Assembly: GCA_910583615.1 (NCBI GenBank)
Contig: CAJTXP010000008.1
Location: 62,001 to 126,000 of the forward strand
Length of the DNA stretch: 64,000 bases
Origin: an uncultured Lachnospiraceae bacterium
Lineage (GTDB): Bacteria; Bacillota; Clostridia; Lachnospirales; Lachnospiraceae
Direction: 5' to 3'
Shown: piece after piece, positions 24,804 through 32,937 of the stretch
Layout: each line of letters begins with the position of its first letter
Numbering within the stretch: position 1 is the first letter of the stretch
Notes under the pieces: generated by a model
The model's input: the letters and a program-made list of their open reading frames with translations, nothing else
Database searches by the model: none
What the model was told of the DNA's origin: nothing
Position numbers and translations under genes: made by a program

Positions 24804-27226
24804 GCCGGCTCCTCCGGACGAACGGTCACACGAACCTTTCCATTTACTACTTTTACATCCACGTGACTGCCCTCCTGTATCTCTCCTGTCAGGATCTCAT
24901 CTGCCAGCACATCCTCCAGCTGATTCTGGATCACCCGCTTCAGCGGTCTTGCTCCGTACTTTGGATCATATCCGGTCTCCGCCAGCCATTTTCTTACGGA
25001 ATCCTTAAACGATACCCGAACGGAAAGCTGACTGTAACAGCGCTTTTCCAGTTCCAGCAGCAGCATCCCTGCAATCCGGGAGATCTCTTCCTTCTGCAGT
25101 GCATGAAATACGATCGTCTCGTCAATCCGGTTCAGGAATTCCGGGCGGAAGATCTTCTTCACCTCATTCATGACGCTGTTCTTCATGAACTCATAATCCT
25201 GCCGGACATTTTCCACAGAGGCAAACCCCAGTTTCTTTGGAGATATGATCGCTCCTGCTCCTGCATTGGACGTCATGATGATAACCGTATTTTTAAAATT
25301 CACTTTTCTGCCCTGCGAGTCAGTAATATGCCCGTCATCAAGTACCTGAAGCAGAATATTGAACACATCCGGATGCGCCTTTTCTATTTCATCAAATAAT
25401 ATGACCGCATACGGATTCCTTCGGACTTTTTCACTCAGCTGTCCCCCGTCATCATGTCCCACATATCCCGGCGGCGACCCGATCAGCTTCGACACGCTGT
25501 GCTTCTCCATATACTCGGACATGTCTACCCGGATCATGGCGTCTTCCCTGCCAAACAGAACTTCCGCCAGCGCTTTGGAAAGCTCCGTCTTTCCGACTCC
25601 GGTCGGACCAAGGAATAAAAAGGATCCGATCGGACGCTTTGGATCCTTTAATCCTACCCGTCCACGTTTGACCGCTCTTGCCACTGCAGTTACTGCTTCT
25701 TCCTGCCCGACTACTCTTTTGTGCAGCGTCTGCTCCAGACGTCGCAGCTTCTGCGATTCCGCTTCCGCCAGCCGCTGTACCGGAATCCTGGTCCATTTGG
25801 AAACCGTCATGGCAATCTGTTCTTCTGTCAGGGTGCTGGCTGCACGTTTTGTTTTTTTCCGATCCCGGGATGCCAGCTTCTCTTCCAGCCGCTTCACTTC
25901 CTGCCGGCATGCGCCCGCCCTTTCCAGGTTTCCTTCCATGAGTGCGGTTTCCAGCGATTCCCTCGCCTGTCCCAGTTCCTGCAGCATATCAAAACGGCTG
26001 TTTCCAGGGCTGTATTGTCCCATACGCAGTCCTGCCGCCGCTTCATCCATCAGATCAATCGCCTTATCCGGCAGAAACCGGTCATTGATGTAACGCTCTG
26101 ACAGCCTGGCAGCGGCTTCCAGCGCTCCATCCGTAATCTTCACCTGATGATGCTTCTCATAGTACGGACGCAGCCCTTTAAGGATCTCCACGGTCTGATT
26201 CACATCTGCCTCTTCCACCATAACCGGCTGGAACCTGCGCTCCAGCGCCGCGTCTTTCTCAATATGCTTCCGGTATTCCTCCAGCGTGGTGGCTCCGATG
26301 ATCTGAATCTCGCCCCTTGCCATGGCAGGTTTTAGAATATTGGACGCATCCATGGCGCCTTCTGCCCCGCCGGCTCCGATGATCATATGCAGTTCATCTA
26401 TAAACAGCAGTATCTCTCCCGACTGCCGTACCTCATCAATCACATTTTTGATGCGCTCTTCAAATTCTCCCCGGTATTTGGAGCCTGCCACCATCGCCGT
26501 AAGATCCAGGATACACAGTCTCTTCCCCAGAATGTTTTCCGGCACCTGCCCTGCTGCGATCCTTGCTGCAAGTCCCTCCACTACCGCCGTCTTGCCGACT
26601 CCCGGCTCTCCGATCAGACACGGATTGTTCTTGGTCCGGCGGCTTAATACCTGAAGGACTCTCTGAATCTCTTCTCCTCTCCCGATCACCGGATCCAGTT
26701 TTCCCTCTCCTGCCAGAGCAGTCAGATCCCGGCTGTACTGATCCAGCGTCTGTGTACCCCGTCCTCTGTTCTCCTCCTTATACTCTGACGCTTTCTCTCC
26801 CATTGAGGCGATCAGTTCCGTATAAACTTCCCGCAGGCGAATGTTCATGGTATTCAGAAGGCGGGACCCCACGCATTCCCCATCTTTCAGAATTGCAATC
26901 AGAAGATGCTCTGTTCCAACAAGTTCTTCATGGAAACGCCTTGCCTCCGCCGCAGCATCGTCCAGAATCTTTCTGGCTCTCGGCGTATAATTTCGTTTTC
27001 CGGCCACAGCCACACTGTGTTCCGGTGCAATCAGCTGCCGGATCATATCGGTCAATGCTTCTTCCGTAACCCCTGCTCCGGCCAGCACCTGCCCGGCAGA
27101 GCCGGATGTCTCCTTTAAAAGTCCGATCAGTATATGTTCGGTCCCGATATAGGGATGTTTCAGCTGAGCAGACACTTTCTGGGCAAGTTTCAGCGCCCGT
27201 TCCGCCCTCTCTGTATAAATCTGCAT
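24800..27226 (-). CDS. clpC: ATP-dependent Clp protease ATPase subunit ClpC
   Basis: ClpC unfolds damaged or tagged proteins and feeds them to ClpP. The 808-residue protein has two N-terminal Clp repeats (1-140), AAA+ domain 1 with GEPGVGKT at 206-213, a middle coiled coil typical of ClpC (about 400-450), AAA+ domain 2 with GPTGVGKTE near 540, and the C-terminal D2-small domain. A ClpP-docking loop is expected in domain 2; I did not verify it. It starts 9 bases after the GntR gene and overlaps radA by 4 bases. McsA and McsB, which serve ClpC in Bacillus, are not next to it. Confidence 0.95.
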   Translation of the reverse strand: MQIYTERAERALKLAQKVSAQLKHPYIGTEHILIGLLKETSGSAGQVLAGAGVTEEALTDMIRQLIAPEHSVAVAGKRNYTPRARKILDDAAAEARRFHEELVGTEHLLIAILKDGECVGSRLLNTMNIRLREVYTELIASMGEKASEYKEENRGRGTQTLDQYSRDLTALAGEGKLDPVIGRGEEIQRVLQVLSRRTKNNPCLIGEPGVGKTAVVEGLAARIAAGQVPENILGKRLCILDLTAMVAGSKYRGEFEERIKNVIDEVRQSGEILLFIDELHMIIGAGGAEGAMDASNILKPAMARGEIQIIGATTLEEYRKHIEKDAALERRFQPVMVEEADVNQTVEILKGLRPYYEKHHQVKITDGALEAAARLSERYINDRFLPDKAIDLMDEAAAGLRMGQYSPGNSRFDMLQELGQARESLETALMEGNLERAGACRQEVKRLEEKLASRDRKKTKRAASTLTEEQIAMTVSKWTRIPVQRLAEAESQKLRRLEQTLHKRVVGQEEAVTAVARAVKRGRVGLKDPKRPIGSFLFLGPTGVGKTELSKALAEVLFGREDAMIRVDMSEYMEKHSVSKLIGSPPGYVGHDDGGQLSEKVRRNPYAVILFDEIEKAHPDVFNILLQVLDDGHITDSQGRKVNFKNTVIIMTSNAGAGAIISPKKLGFASVENVRQDYEFMKNSVMNEVKKIFRPEFLNRIDETIVFHALQKEEISRIAGMLLLELEKRCYSQLSVRVSFKDSVRKWLAETGYDPKYGARPLKRVIQNQLEDVLADEILTGEIQEGSHVDVKVVNGKVRVTVRPEEPA

Positions 27227-27235
27227 AATCTCCTC

Positions 27236-27607
27236 CTACTCCCCATATTCTGCATAAATCTCATCAATCAGCTCATGAACTTCTTCCCGGGTAATATTCT
27301 TGCAGCTTCCCTTCGCCAGTATAACCAGAAGTTCTCTTTTCATTTCGCTTACTGCCTTCAGCTTATCCACATCGACTGCCACGACCGCCCCGCTTCGCCG
27401 GTCCAGCCGGATATAGCCTTCCTGCTTCAGAAGGCTGTATGCTTTATTGACCGTATGCATGTTGATACCGATCTCATCCGCCAGCTGACGTACGCTGGGA
27501 AGCGTATCTCCTTCCCGAAGCCTTGATGTGGCAATTCCAATGATAATCTGATCGCAGAGCTGTACATAAAATGCTTTGTCACTGTTAAAATCAATCTCCA
27601 GATACAT
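27236..27607 (-). CDS. GntR-family regulator, short YtrA type
   Basis: The 123-residue protein is a winged helix-turn-helix (YVQLCDQIIIGIATSRLREGDTLPSVRQLADEIGINMHTVNKAY) with only about 50 more residues, as in YtrA-type regulators that dimerise through a short helical tail. ATG 27607 was chosen for the upstream AAAGGA; in-frame starts further up lack one. It is the first gene of the clpC-radA operon and sits where CtsR is found in Bacillus. A perfect inverted repeat overlaps its own -10, so it probably represses itself and clpC. YtrA-type proteins usually control ABC transporters, which makes this pairing unusual. Confidence 0.9.
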   Translation of the reverse strand: MYLEIDFNSDKAFYVQLCDQIIIGIATSRLREGDTLPSVRQLADEIGINMHTVNKAYSLLKQEGYIRLDRRSGAVVAVDVDKLKAVSEMKRELLVILAKGSCKNITREEVHELIDEIYAEYGE

Positions 27608-27675
27608 ATTGTCACCCGTCCTTTGTAAAGCCGGAAGGCATCCCCTGACTGCCTCTTCCCGCATGAATTTCGTAT

Positions 27676-27715
27676 GTTATACGCACAGTATAACAGCTTT
27701 GCCGCATTCGGTCAA
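27676..27715 (-). promoter_or_regulatory. gntR-clpC-radA promoter with overlapping operator
   Basis: On the minus strand, -35 TTGACC (27715-27710) and -10 TATACT (27692-27687) are 17 bp apart. The -10 is embedded in the perfect inverted repeat GTTATAC-TGTGC-GTATAAC (27694-27676). This fits binding of the GntR dimer to block RNA polymerase. No CtsR-type heptad repeat is seen. Confidence 0.85.
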
Positions 27716-27718
27716 CCC

Positions 27719-27815
27719 AAACGCCCGCGCCTGTGTGCTCGGCACCCGTACAGAGTTGCTTTTCACGAGCGCAGAGCACACAGGCCCATGGCGCAGACCT
27801 CCCGTGAAAAGCAAC
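27719..27815. repeat. Palindromic intergenic repeat (GTCTGCGCCC family), copy 3
   Basis: GTTGCTTTTCACG (27755) and CGTGAAAAGCAAC (ending 27815) are perfect inverted ends. Inside are GCGCAGAGCACACAGGCCC and ATGGCGCAGACC. CCTGTGTGCTC just to the left can also pair with GAGCACACAGG. Copies elsewhere carry TAC in place of TGC in the end sequence. Confidence 0.75.
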
Positions 27816-27832
27816 GTACCGGCCGGAATGAA

Positions 27833-27897
27833 TAAAAACCGGCTCTGTCCGCCTCGTTTGGACCTCTTTGGTCCGCCTGCGGCAGACAGAGCCGGTT
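27833..27897. terminator. Strong bidirectional terminator after the cohesin-like gene
   Basis: AACCGGCTCTGTC and GACAGAGCCGGTT form a 13-bp perfect stem with a smaller internal stem (TGGACC/GGTCC). GGTTTTTATT follows on the minus strand. On the plus strand CTTTTG follows. Confidence 0.9.
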
Positions 27898-27917
27898 CTT
27901 TTGTCCGCTCCAGTCCG

Positions 27918-29258
27918 CTAATTTTCTTCGTCCAGATCGTCCAGATCAATGATCTCCAGACCCAGATCGTCCTCGTCGTCTCTCTCTTCCAGATGTACTG
28001 GCTCCTGAAAGTCAGACTCGTTTTCTTCCAGATTTCCGGTTACATAGGAATTAGACGACGTTTCCTCCTCCGGGTCGTCATGCTCCTCCCGTTCTGGCAT
28101 CTGCATCTTCCTCATGCGAAGAAACATCAGGATCAGCACATTCACCAGCAGGACGACCAGAATGATCAGAACCAGAATCGTATACAGCCGTCTGGCCATA
28201 ATCCGGTCATAACGCTGAGTCTGTTCAGCTGCGTTCTCCCGAAGCCCGTTCTCCTTTTCTTCCAGTTCCAGAATATAATTCTGCTCTCCCTGATACGCCA
28301 CGTCGTCAAACAACTGCAGGGAATTCTTATCATAGTCAAAACTGTACCATGCTTTTTCCCCATCCTGATTGATTCCATAGACCAGATACCGGTTGGTATC
28401 GTCCTGGATCTCGTCCACGCCGTCAATGATCACGTGTTTCAGGGCAGGAATCACGTATTTGGGTCCCCAGCCCAGATTCACCGGCGTATAACGGGTCGGT
28501 ACATGGGCATCCTCTTCCGGCTCGATAAAGATCACGTCATCCGTCCCGCTCTCCATCTGTACAAAGGGAATCACATTTCCCGTATCCGGATTATAGACGA
28601 AATCATCCCGGTAGCTTCCATTGTCGCTTCTGAGCCTTACCACGTACAGATCCAGCGTATTATGCTTCAATACCCGGCTGTCAATCCCCTGGATATCCAG
28701 GTGCACCGCTTCAAAGCCGTCAATATTATCCGGACGGCGTACATAAAACGTACGTTCGTCTATCACAAAGCTGGCGCGGGTTTCATCCTCTTCTTCCGCT
28801 TCCTCATTCTCATCTTCCGCCGCATCGTCAGAAGAAACCGGCTCTCCGCTCAGCGCGTCGATCTCCACTCCGTCTGCGACAATGGTGCACGCCATAACTT
28901 CGACCTTCGTATCTCCATCTTCATTCCCCTGAAACCTCACGGAAAAGGACACTTCTTTACTTTCGGGCCTGCTGCTTAACTGCACGCTCCCATTTCCGCC
29001 GTTTCCGGAGAAATTATCCCCGCCGCTCCCGGACATATAGGTCAGAAGTTCCCGGTCGTAAGAAAGAGTCAGCGTCACGCTCTCCATCGGCTCATCATTT
29101 GTGACTGTATATTCAGCAGCAACCACCTCATCAGCCGTTACGGTCAATTCTGTATCTCCCTTCACGGAAGGCGCTGCCAGAACCGTCATGCCGGAGCATA
29201 ACAGAAAGCCGGTCAGCAGGATTCCAGCCAGTCCTGATAAATATTTTCTGTTTTTCAT
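27918..29258 (-). CDS. Membrane-anchored protein with cohesin-like ectodomain and acidic cytoplasmic tail
   Basis: The 446-residue protein has a signal peptide (cleavage near residue 29), a beta-rich domain of about 110 residues like cohesin or bacterial Ig-like folds (GDTELTVTADEVVAAEYTVTNDEPMESVTLTLSYDRELL), an acidic linker, a second domain of about 170 residues, one membrane helix at about 359-383 and a cytoplasmic tail rich in Asp and Glu (EIIDLDDLDEEN at the end). The role is unknown. It is single-gene, between a strong terminator and the purD region. Dockerin-binding is not claimed: the resemblance is to the fold, and no cellulosome genes are near. Confidence 0.7.
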   Translation of the reverse strand: MKNRKYLSGLAGILLTGFLLCSGMTVLAAPSVKGDTELTVTADEVVAAEYTVTNDEPMESVTLTLSYDRELLTYMSGSGGDNFSGNGGNGSVQLSSRPESKEVSFSVRFQGNEDGDTKVEVMACTIVADGVEIDALSGEPVSSDDAAEDENEEAEEEDETRASFVIDERTFYVRRPDNIDGFEAVHLDIQGIDSRVLKHNTLDLYVVRLRSDNGSYRDDFVYNPDTGNVIPFVQMESGTDDVIFIEPEEDAHVPTRYTPVNLGWGPKYVIPALKHVIIDGVDEIQDDTNRYLVYGINQDGEKAWYSFDYDKNSLQLFDDVAYQGEQNYILELEEKENGLRENAAEQTQRYDRIMARRLYTILVLIILVVLLVNVLILMFLRMRKMQMPEREEHDDPEEETSSNSYVTGNLEENESDFQEPVHLEERDDEDDLGLEIIDLDDLDEEN

Positions 29259-29365
29259 ACAACATTCTCTCTTTCCAGGCCTGTTTCGCCTTGAACCACT
29301 ACAATAAGGCTTTCACCGAAGAAAGTCAACCTGTTTCACAAAACTTTCATGAAACTTTTATGTTT

Positions 29366-30649
29366 TTAAAGGCTCTGTTCCGCTTCGTCAATAGCTTTTC
29401 CGATATCAGAACGACAGTATTTATTGTCAAAGTCCACCCATTCCGCCGCTTTATACGCATTGGCGCGCGCCGTTTTGAGATCCTTTCCGGTAGCCGTCAC
29501 GCCCAGGACGCGTCCGCCGTTTGTCACAAGCTTCCCGTCCTTTTCCCTGCTGGCCGCATGGAAAACATAATATCCTTCCCGTCCCTTAAAGTTCTCCAGG
29601 CCCCGGATCTCATACCCCTTTTCGTAGCTGACCGGATAGCCTTCGGACGCCAGCACCACGCAGACCGCCGCATTATCTTCAAACTTCAGTTCGATCTGAT
29701 CCAGGGCGCCGTCCACGCATGCCTCAAATACTTCCACAATGTCATTTTTCATGCGGGGAAGCACTACCTGCGCCTCCGGGTCGCCGAAGCGGGCATTGTA
29801 CTCCAGGACCTTCGGTCCCTGTTCCGTCAGCATGAGGCCGAAGAAAATGATTCCTTTAAATTCCCTTCCTTCCGCCGCCATGGCGTCCACGGTCTTCTGA
29901 TAGATATGCTCCTTACAAAACGCATCCACCTCATCCGTATAAAAAGGACTGGGAGAAAAGGTTCCCATACCGCCGGTATTCAGTCCCTGATCACCGTCCA
30001 GTGCACGCTTATGGTCCTGGGCGGAAGTCATGGTCTTTATGGTCTTTCCGTCCACAAAGCTCAGCACCGACACTTCCCTTCCGGTCATGAACTCTTCAAT
30101 GACCATCTGATTGCCGGCGGAGCCGAATTTCTTATCCATCATGATGGACTTTACGCCTTCTCTGGCTTCCTCCAGCGTATTGCAGATGAGAACGCCTTTT
30201 CCAAGCGCAAGCCCGTCCGCTTTCAGAACGATGGGCAGAGAAGCCGTCTCCAGATAAGCCAGCGCTTTTCCAGGATCGTCAAAATTCTCATACGCGGCCG
30301 TGGGAATCCCGTATTTTTTCATCAGATCCTTGGAAAATGCCTTGGAGCCTTCCAGAACCGCCGCATTTTTCCGGGGTCCGAATACCCGGATACCCTCTGC
30401 CTCAAATACATCCACGATTCCGCCCACCAGCGGGTCATCCATGCCGATCACCGCCAGATCGATCTCTTTCTCCTTTGCAAATGCAGCCAGCCGTTCAAAT
30501 TCCATGACTCCGATATCCACACACTCTGCATATTCGCCGATTCCAGCGTTGCCGGGCGCACAGTAGATCTTCTCCGCCTTCGGGCTCTGTGCCACTTTCC
30601 ATGCGATGGCATGCTCTCTGCCGCCGCCGCCTACGATCAATATCTTCAT
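29366..30649 (-). CDS. purD: Phosphoribosylamine-glycine ligase
   Basis: PurD joins glycine to phosphoribosylamine with ATP, the second step of purine synthesis. The 427-residue ATP-grasp protein opens with MKILIVGGGGREHAIAW. It has the lysine-containing segment PIVLKADGLALGKGV and the metal-site motif KVLEYNARFGDPEAQVVLPR. The start at 30649 has GGAGG four bases upstream; the frame extends 12 bases further but without a site. It is the last gene of the purE-purM-purN-purD operon, 12 bases after purN. Length is normal for bacteria. Confidence 0.97.
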   Translation of the reverse strand: MKILIVGGGGREHAIAWKVAQSPKAEKIYCAPGNAGIGEYAECVDIGVMEFERLAAFAKEKEIDLAVIGMDDPLVGGIVDVFEAEGIRVFGPRKNAAVLEGSKAFSKDLMKKYGIPTAAYENFDDPGKALAYLETASLPIVLKADGLALGKGVLICNTLEEAREGVKSIMMDKKFGSAGNQMVIEEFMTGREVSVLSFVDGKTIKTMTSAQDHKRALDGDQGLNTGGMGTFSPSPFYTDEVDAFCKEHIYQKTVDAMAAEGREFKGIIFFGLMLTEQGPKVLEYNARFGDPEAQVVLPRMKNDIVEVFEACVDGALDQIELKFEDNAAVCVVLASEGYPVSYEKGYEIRGLENFKGREGYYVFHAASREKDGKLVTNGGRVLGVTATGKDLKTARANAYKAAEWVDFDNKYCRSDIGKAIDEAEQSL

Positions 30650-30661
30650 ACTTTCCTCCAC

Positions 30662-31288
30662 TTACTGTATCTCTGTAACTGTTCCGCCGGCCACTTTGAT
30701 CTTTCCGTTTGCGATCAGATCGATTGCTTTTGGCATAATCACCCACTCCGCCTCTTCCATCACCCGCTGCTGCAGGATCTTCGGCGTATCTCCCGGCCGG
30801 ACCTCCACTGCCTTCTGAAGGATGATCGGCCCCGTATCCGTTCCTTTATCTACAAAATGAACCGTAGCTCCGGTCACTTTCACACCTCTTGCCAGGACGC
30901 CCTCGTGCACCTTCAGCCCATAATAATCCTTTCCGCAGAAAGAAGGAATCAGCGACGGATGAATGTTGATGATCCGGTTCTCATACTGTTCCACGATTTT
31001 TTCCGGAATCACCACCAGACAGCCGGCCAGCACCACCAGATCGGCTTCTGACCGCTTCAGTTCCGCCAGAAGAGCATCGTAAAAAGCTTCCCGGTCCTCA
31101 TAATCTTTCGGGGTAATGCAGCATGCCGGGATCCCTGCCTTTTTCGCACGCTCCAGTGCATATGCGTTCCGATTGTTGCTGATGACCGCCCTGATCTTCG
31201 CATTGGTGATCCTTCCATCAGCGACGGCATCGATAATTGCCTGCAGATTCGTCCCGCCGCCGGATACAAGAACAGCCAGTTTTAACAT
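30662..31288 (-). CDS. purN: Phosphoribosylglycinamide formyltransferase
   Basis: PurN transfers a formyl group from 10-formyl-tetrahydrofolate to GAR, the third purine step. The 208-residue protein starts [18 protein letters not shown] (phosphate loop) and holds the catalytic Asn-His-Asp set in the segments [13 protein letters not shown] and [17 protein letters not shown]. It overlaps the end of purM by 7 bases, so the two are coupled. Length is normal. Confidence 0.97.
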   Translation of the reverse strand: MLKLAVLVSGGGTNLQAIIDAVADGRITNAKIRAVISNNRNAYALERAKKAGIPACCITPKDYEDREAFYDALLAELKRSEADLVVLAGCLVVIPEKIVEQYENRIINIHPSLIPSFCGKDYYGLKVHEGVLARGVKVTGATVHFVDKGTDTGPIILQKAVEVRPGDTPKILQQRVMEEAEWVIMPKAIDLIANGKIKVAGGTVTEIQ

Positions 31289-32307
31289 AATACGACTCCT
31301 TTTTCTCCCTTTTCAACGGTTCCCACTTCATAGGGGTCTTCTCCTGCTGCCCGGATGGCTTCCATCGTCTTTCCGGCATCTGCAGGATCCACTGCCAGCA
31401 CCATGCCCAGTCCCATATTATACGTATTGTACATCATGTCCTCTGCAATATTACCTTCCGTCTGCAACATGCGGAAGATCGGAAGGACCGGATAACTGTC
31501 CTTTTTCACCACGGCACGCACACCGTCCGGAAGCATGCGCGGAATATTTTCATAAAATCCGCCTCCGGTGATATGACTGCAGCCTTTGATGGTGACACCT
31601 GCTTCTTTCACTGCCCTGAGCGCCTTCACATAGATCTTCGTAGGACGGATCAGCGCCTCCCCCAGCGTACAGCCAAGGTTGTCGTAATATGTATTCAGCG
31701 CCCCCTCACTCATGCGGAACACTTTGCGCACCAGAGAAAAACCGTTGCTGTGCACGCCGGAGGAGGCAATCCCAATCAGAGTGTCTCCTTCTTTGATGTC
31801 CGCCCCGGTAATCAGATCCTTTTCGTCCACGATCCCCACGGCAAAACCTGCCAGATCATATTCATCTTCCGGATAGAAGCCCGGCATCTCTGCTGTCTCT
31901 CCGCCGATCAGCGCTGCTCCTGCCTGCTTACAGCCCTCTGCTACACCGCTTACAATCGTCGCAATCTTCTCCGGATAATTCTTTCCGCAGGCAATATAGT
32001 CAAGGAAGAACAGCGGCTCTCCTCCTGCACAGGCAATATCATTGACACACATCGCCACACAGTCGATACCGACGGTATCATGCCTGTCCAGCAGAAATGC
32101 CAGCTTCAGCTTTGTTCCCACGCCGTCCGTACCGGACACCAGAGTCGGTTTTTCCATGTTCTTGAAAGCACTCATGGAAAACGCCCCGGAGAAGCCGCCC
32201 AGACCACCCAGCACCTCCGGCCTCATGGTTGCCTTAACATGTTCTTTCATCAGTTCTACCGATCTGTAACCGGCCTCAATATCAACACCTGCATGCTTGT
32301 AATCCAT
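31282..32307 (-). CDS. purM: Phosphoribosylformylglycinamidine cyclo-ligase
   Basis: PurM (AIR synthetase) closes the imidazole ring in the fifth purine step using ATP. The 341-residue protein shows [21 protein letters not shown] at the start, [15 protein letters not shown] and [25 protein letters not shown], all typical. The start at 32307 was chosen because AGGAGG lies 9 bases before it. It sits 41 bases after purE and overlaps purN. PurL and PurF are not in this window. Confidence 0.97.
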   Translation of the reverse strand: MDYKHAGVDIEAGYRSVELMKEHVKATMRPEVLGGLGGFSGAFSMSAFKNMEKPTLVSGTDGVGTKLKLAFLLDRHDTVGIDCVAMCVNDIACAGGEPLFFLDYIACGKNYPEKIATIVSGVAEGCKQAGAALIGGETAEMPGFYPEDEYDLAGFAVGIVDEKDLITGADIKEGDTLIGIASSGVHSNGFSLVRKVFRMSEGALNTYYDNLGCTLGEALIRPTKIYVKALRAVKEAGVTIKGCSHITGGGFYENIPRMLPDGVRAVVKKDSYPVLPIFRMLQTEGNIAEDMMYNTYNMGLGMVLAVDPADAGKTMEAIRAAGEDPYEVGTVEKGEKGVVLC

Positions 32308-32348
32308 AACCTGTATCCTCCTGTCTTCTCTGTTTGAATGGGACAACT

Positions 32349-32861
32349 TTACATTTGCGCCAGATAAGCCTTATATCCGATCTCATCCAGCTTTTCCGCC
32401 TTTCCTTTCACTTCCTCCTTCATCTCCTCCGAATAGACCTTCAGTCGTTTCAAAAGCTCCTGATCAGAAGTGGCAAGGATCTTTGCCGCAAGAATACCTG
32501 CATTGGCTCCGCCGTTGATTGCAACCGTCGCCACCGGAATGCCGCCGGGCATCTGCACGATGGAATACAGGGAATCCACACCGCCCAGATCCGAGGTCTT
32601 CATGGGGACGCCAATGACCGGCATCGGGAAGATCGCCGCACACATGCCCGGAAGATGAGCCGCTTTGCCCGCCCCTGCAATGATTACCTGAAAGCCTTTT
32701 GCCTCTGCGCCTCTGGCATACTCAAAAAACACATCCGGCTCCCTGTGAGCGGATATAATCGTCATCTCAAAATCCACTCCCAGTTTCTCCAGTACGTCCG
32801 CCGCCCTGCTCATGACCGGCATATCCGAATCACTGCCCATTACAATTCCTACTCTCGCCAT
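32349..32861 (-). CDS. purE: N5-carboxyaminoimidazole ribonucleotide mutase (class I PurE)
   Basis: PurE moves the carboxyl group of N5-CAIR to give CAIR. The 170-residue protein has [13 protein letters not shown] at the start, SAHREPD with the catalytic His, and PVIGVPM. Residue pattern and size fit class I. PurK is not adjacent. The start at 32861 has AAAGGAG with good spacing. It is the first gene of the purEMND set and lies 77 bases after the M29 peptidase gene. I see no purine riboswitch in that gap. Confidence 0.96.
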   Translation of the reverse strand: MARVGIVMGSDSDMPVMSRAADVLEKLGVDFEMTIISAHREPDVFFEYARGAEAKGFQVIIAGAGKAAHLPGMCAAIFPMPVIGVPMKTSDLGGVDSLYSIVQMPGGIPVATVAINGGANAGILAAKILATSDQELLKRLKVYSEEMKEEVKGKAEKLDEIGYKAYLAQM

Positions 32862-32937
32862 GTTCAATCTCCTTTTTCTGTATGTTTTTTTATGAGTCAT
32901 CTTATCGTGGCTCCTGCGCCTTGTCAAGTCCGAACCG

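Noticed and set aside
27576..28979. 467-aa plus-strand open frame
   Set aside because: It crosses the GntR promoter, a repeat, a terminator and then the reverse of the cohesin-like gene.
29291..31051. 586-aa plus-strand open frame
   Set aside because: It is the complement of purD and purN, both of which are full length with known motifs.
32862..32937. Purine riboswitch before purE
   Set aside because: The gap is only about 77 bases and shows no purine-aptamer core or terminator.
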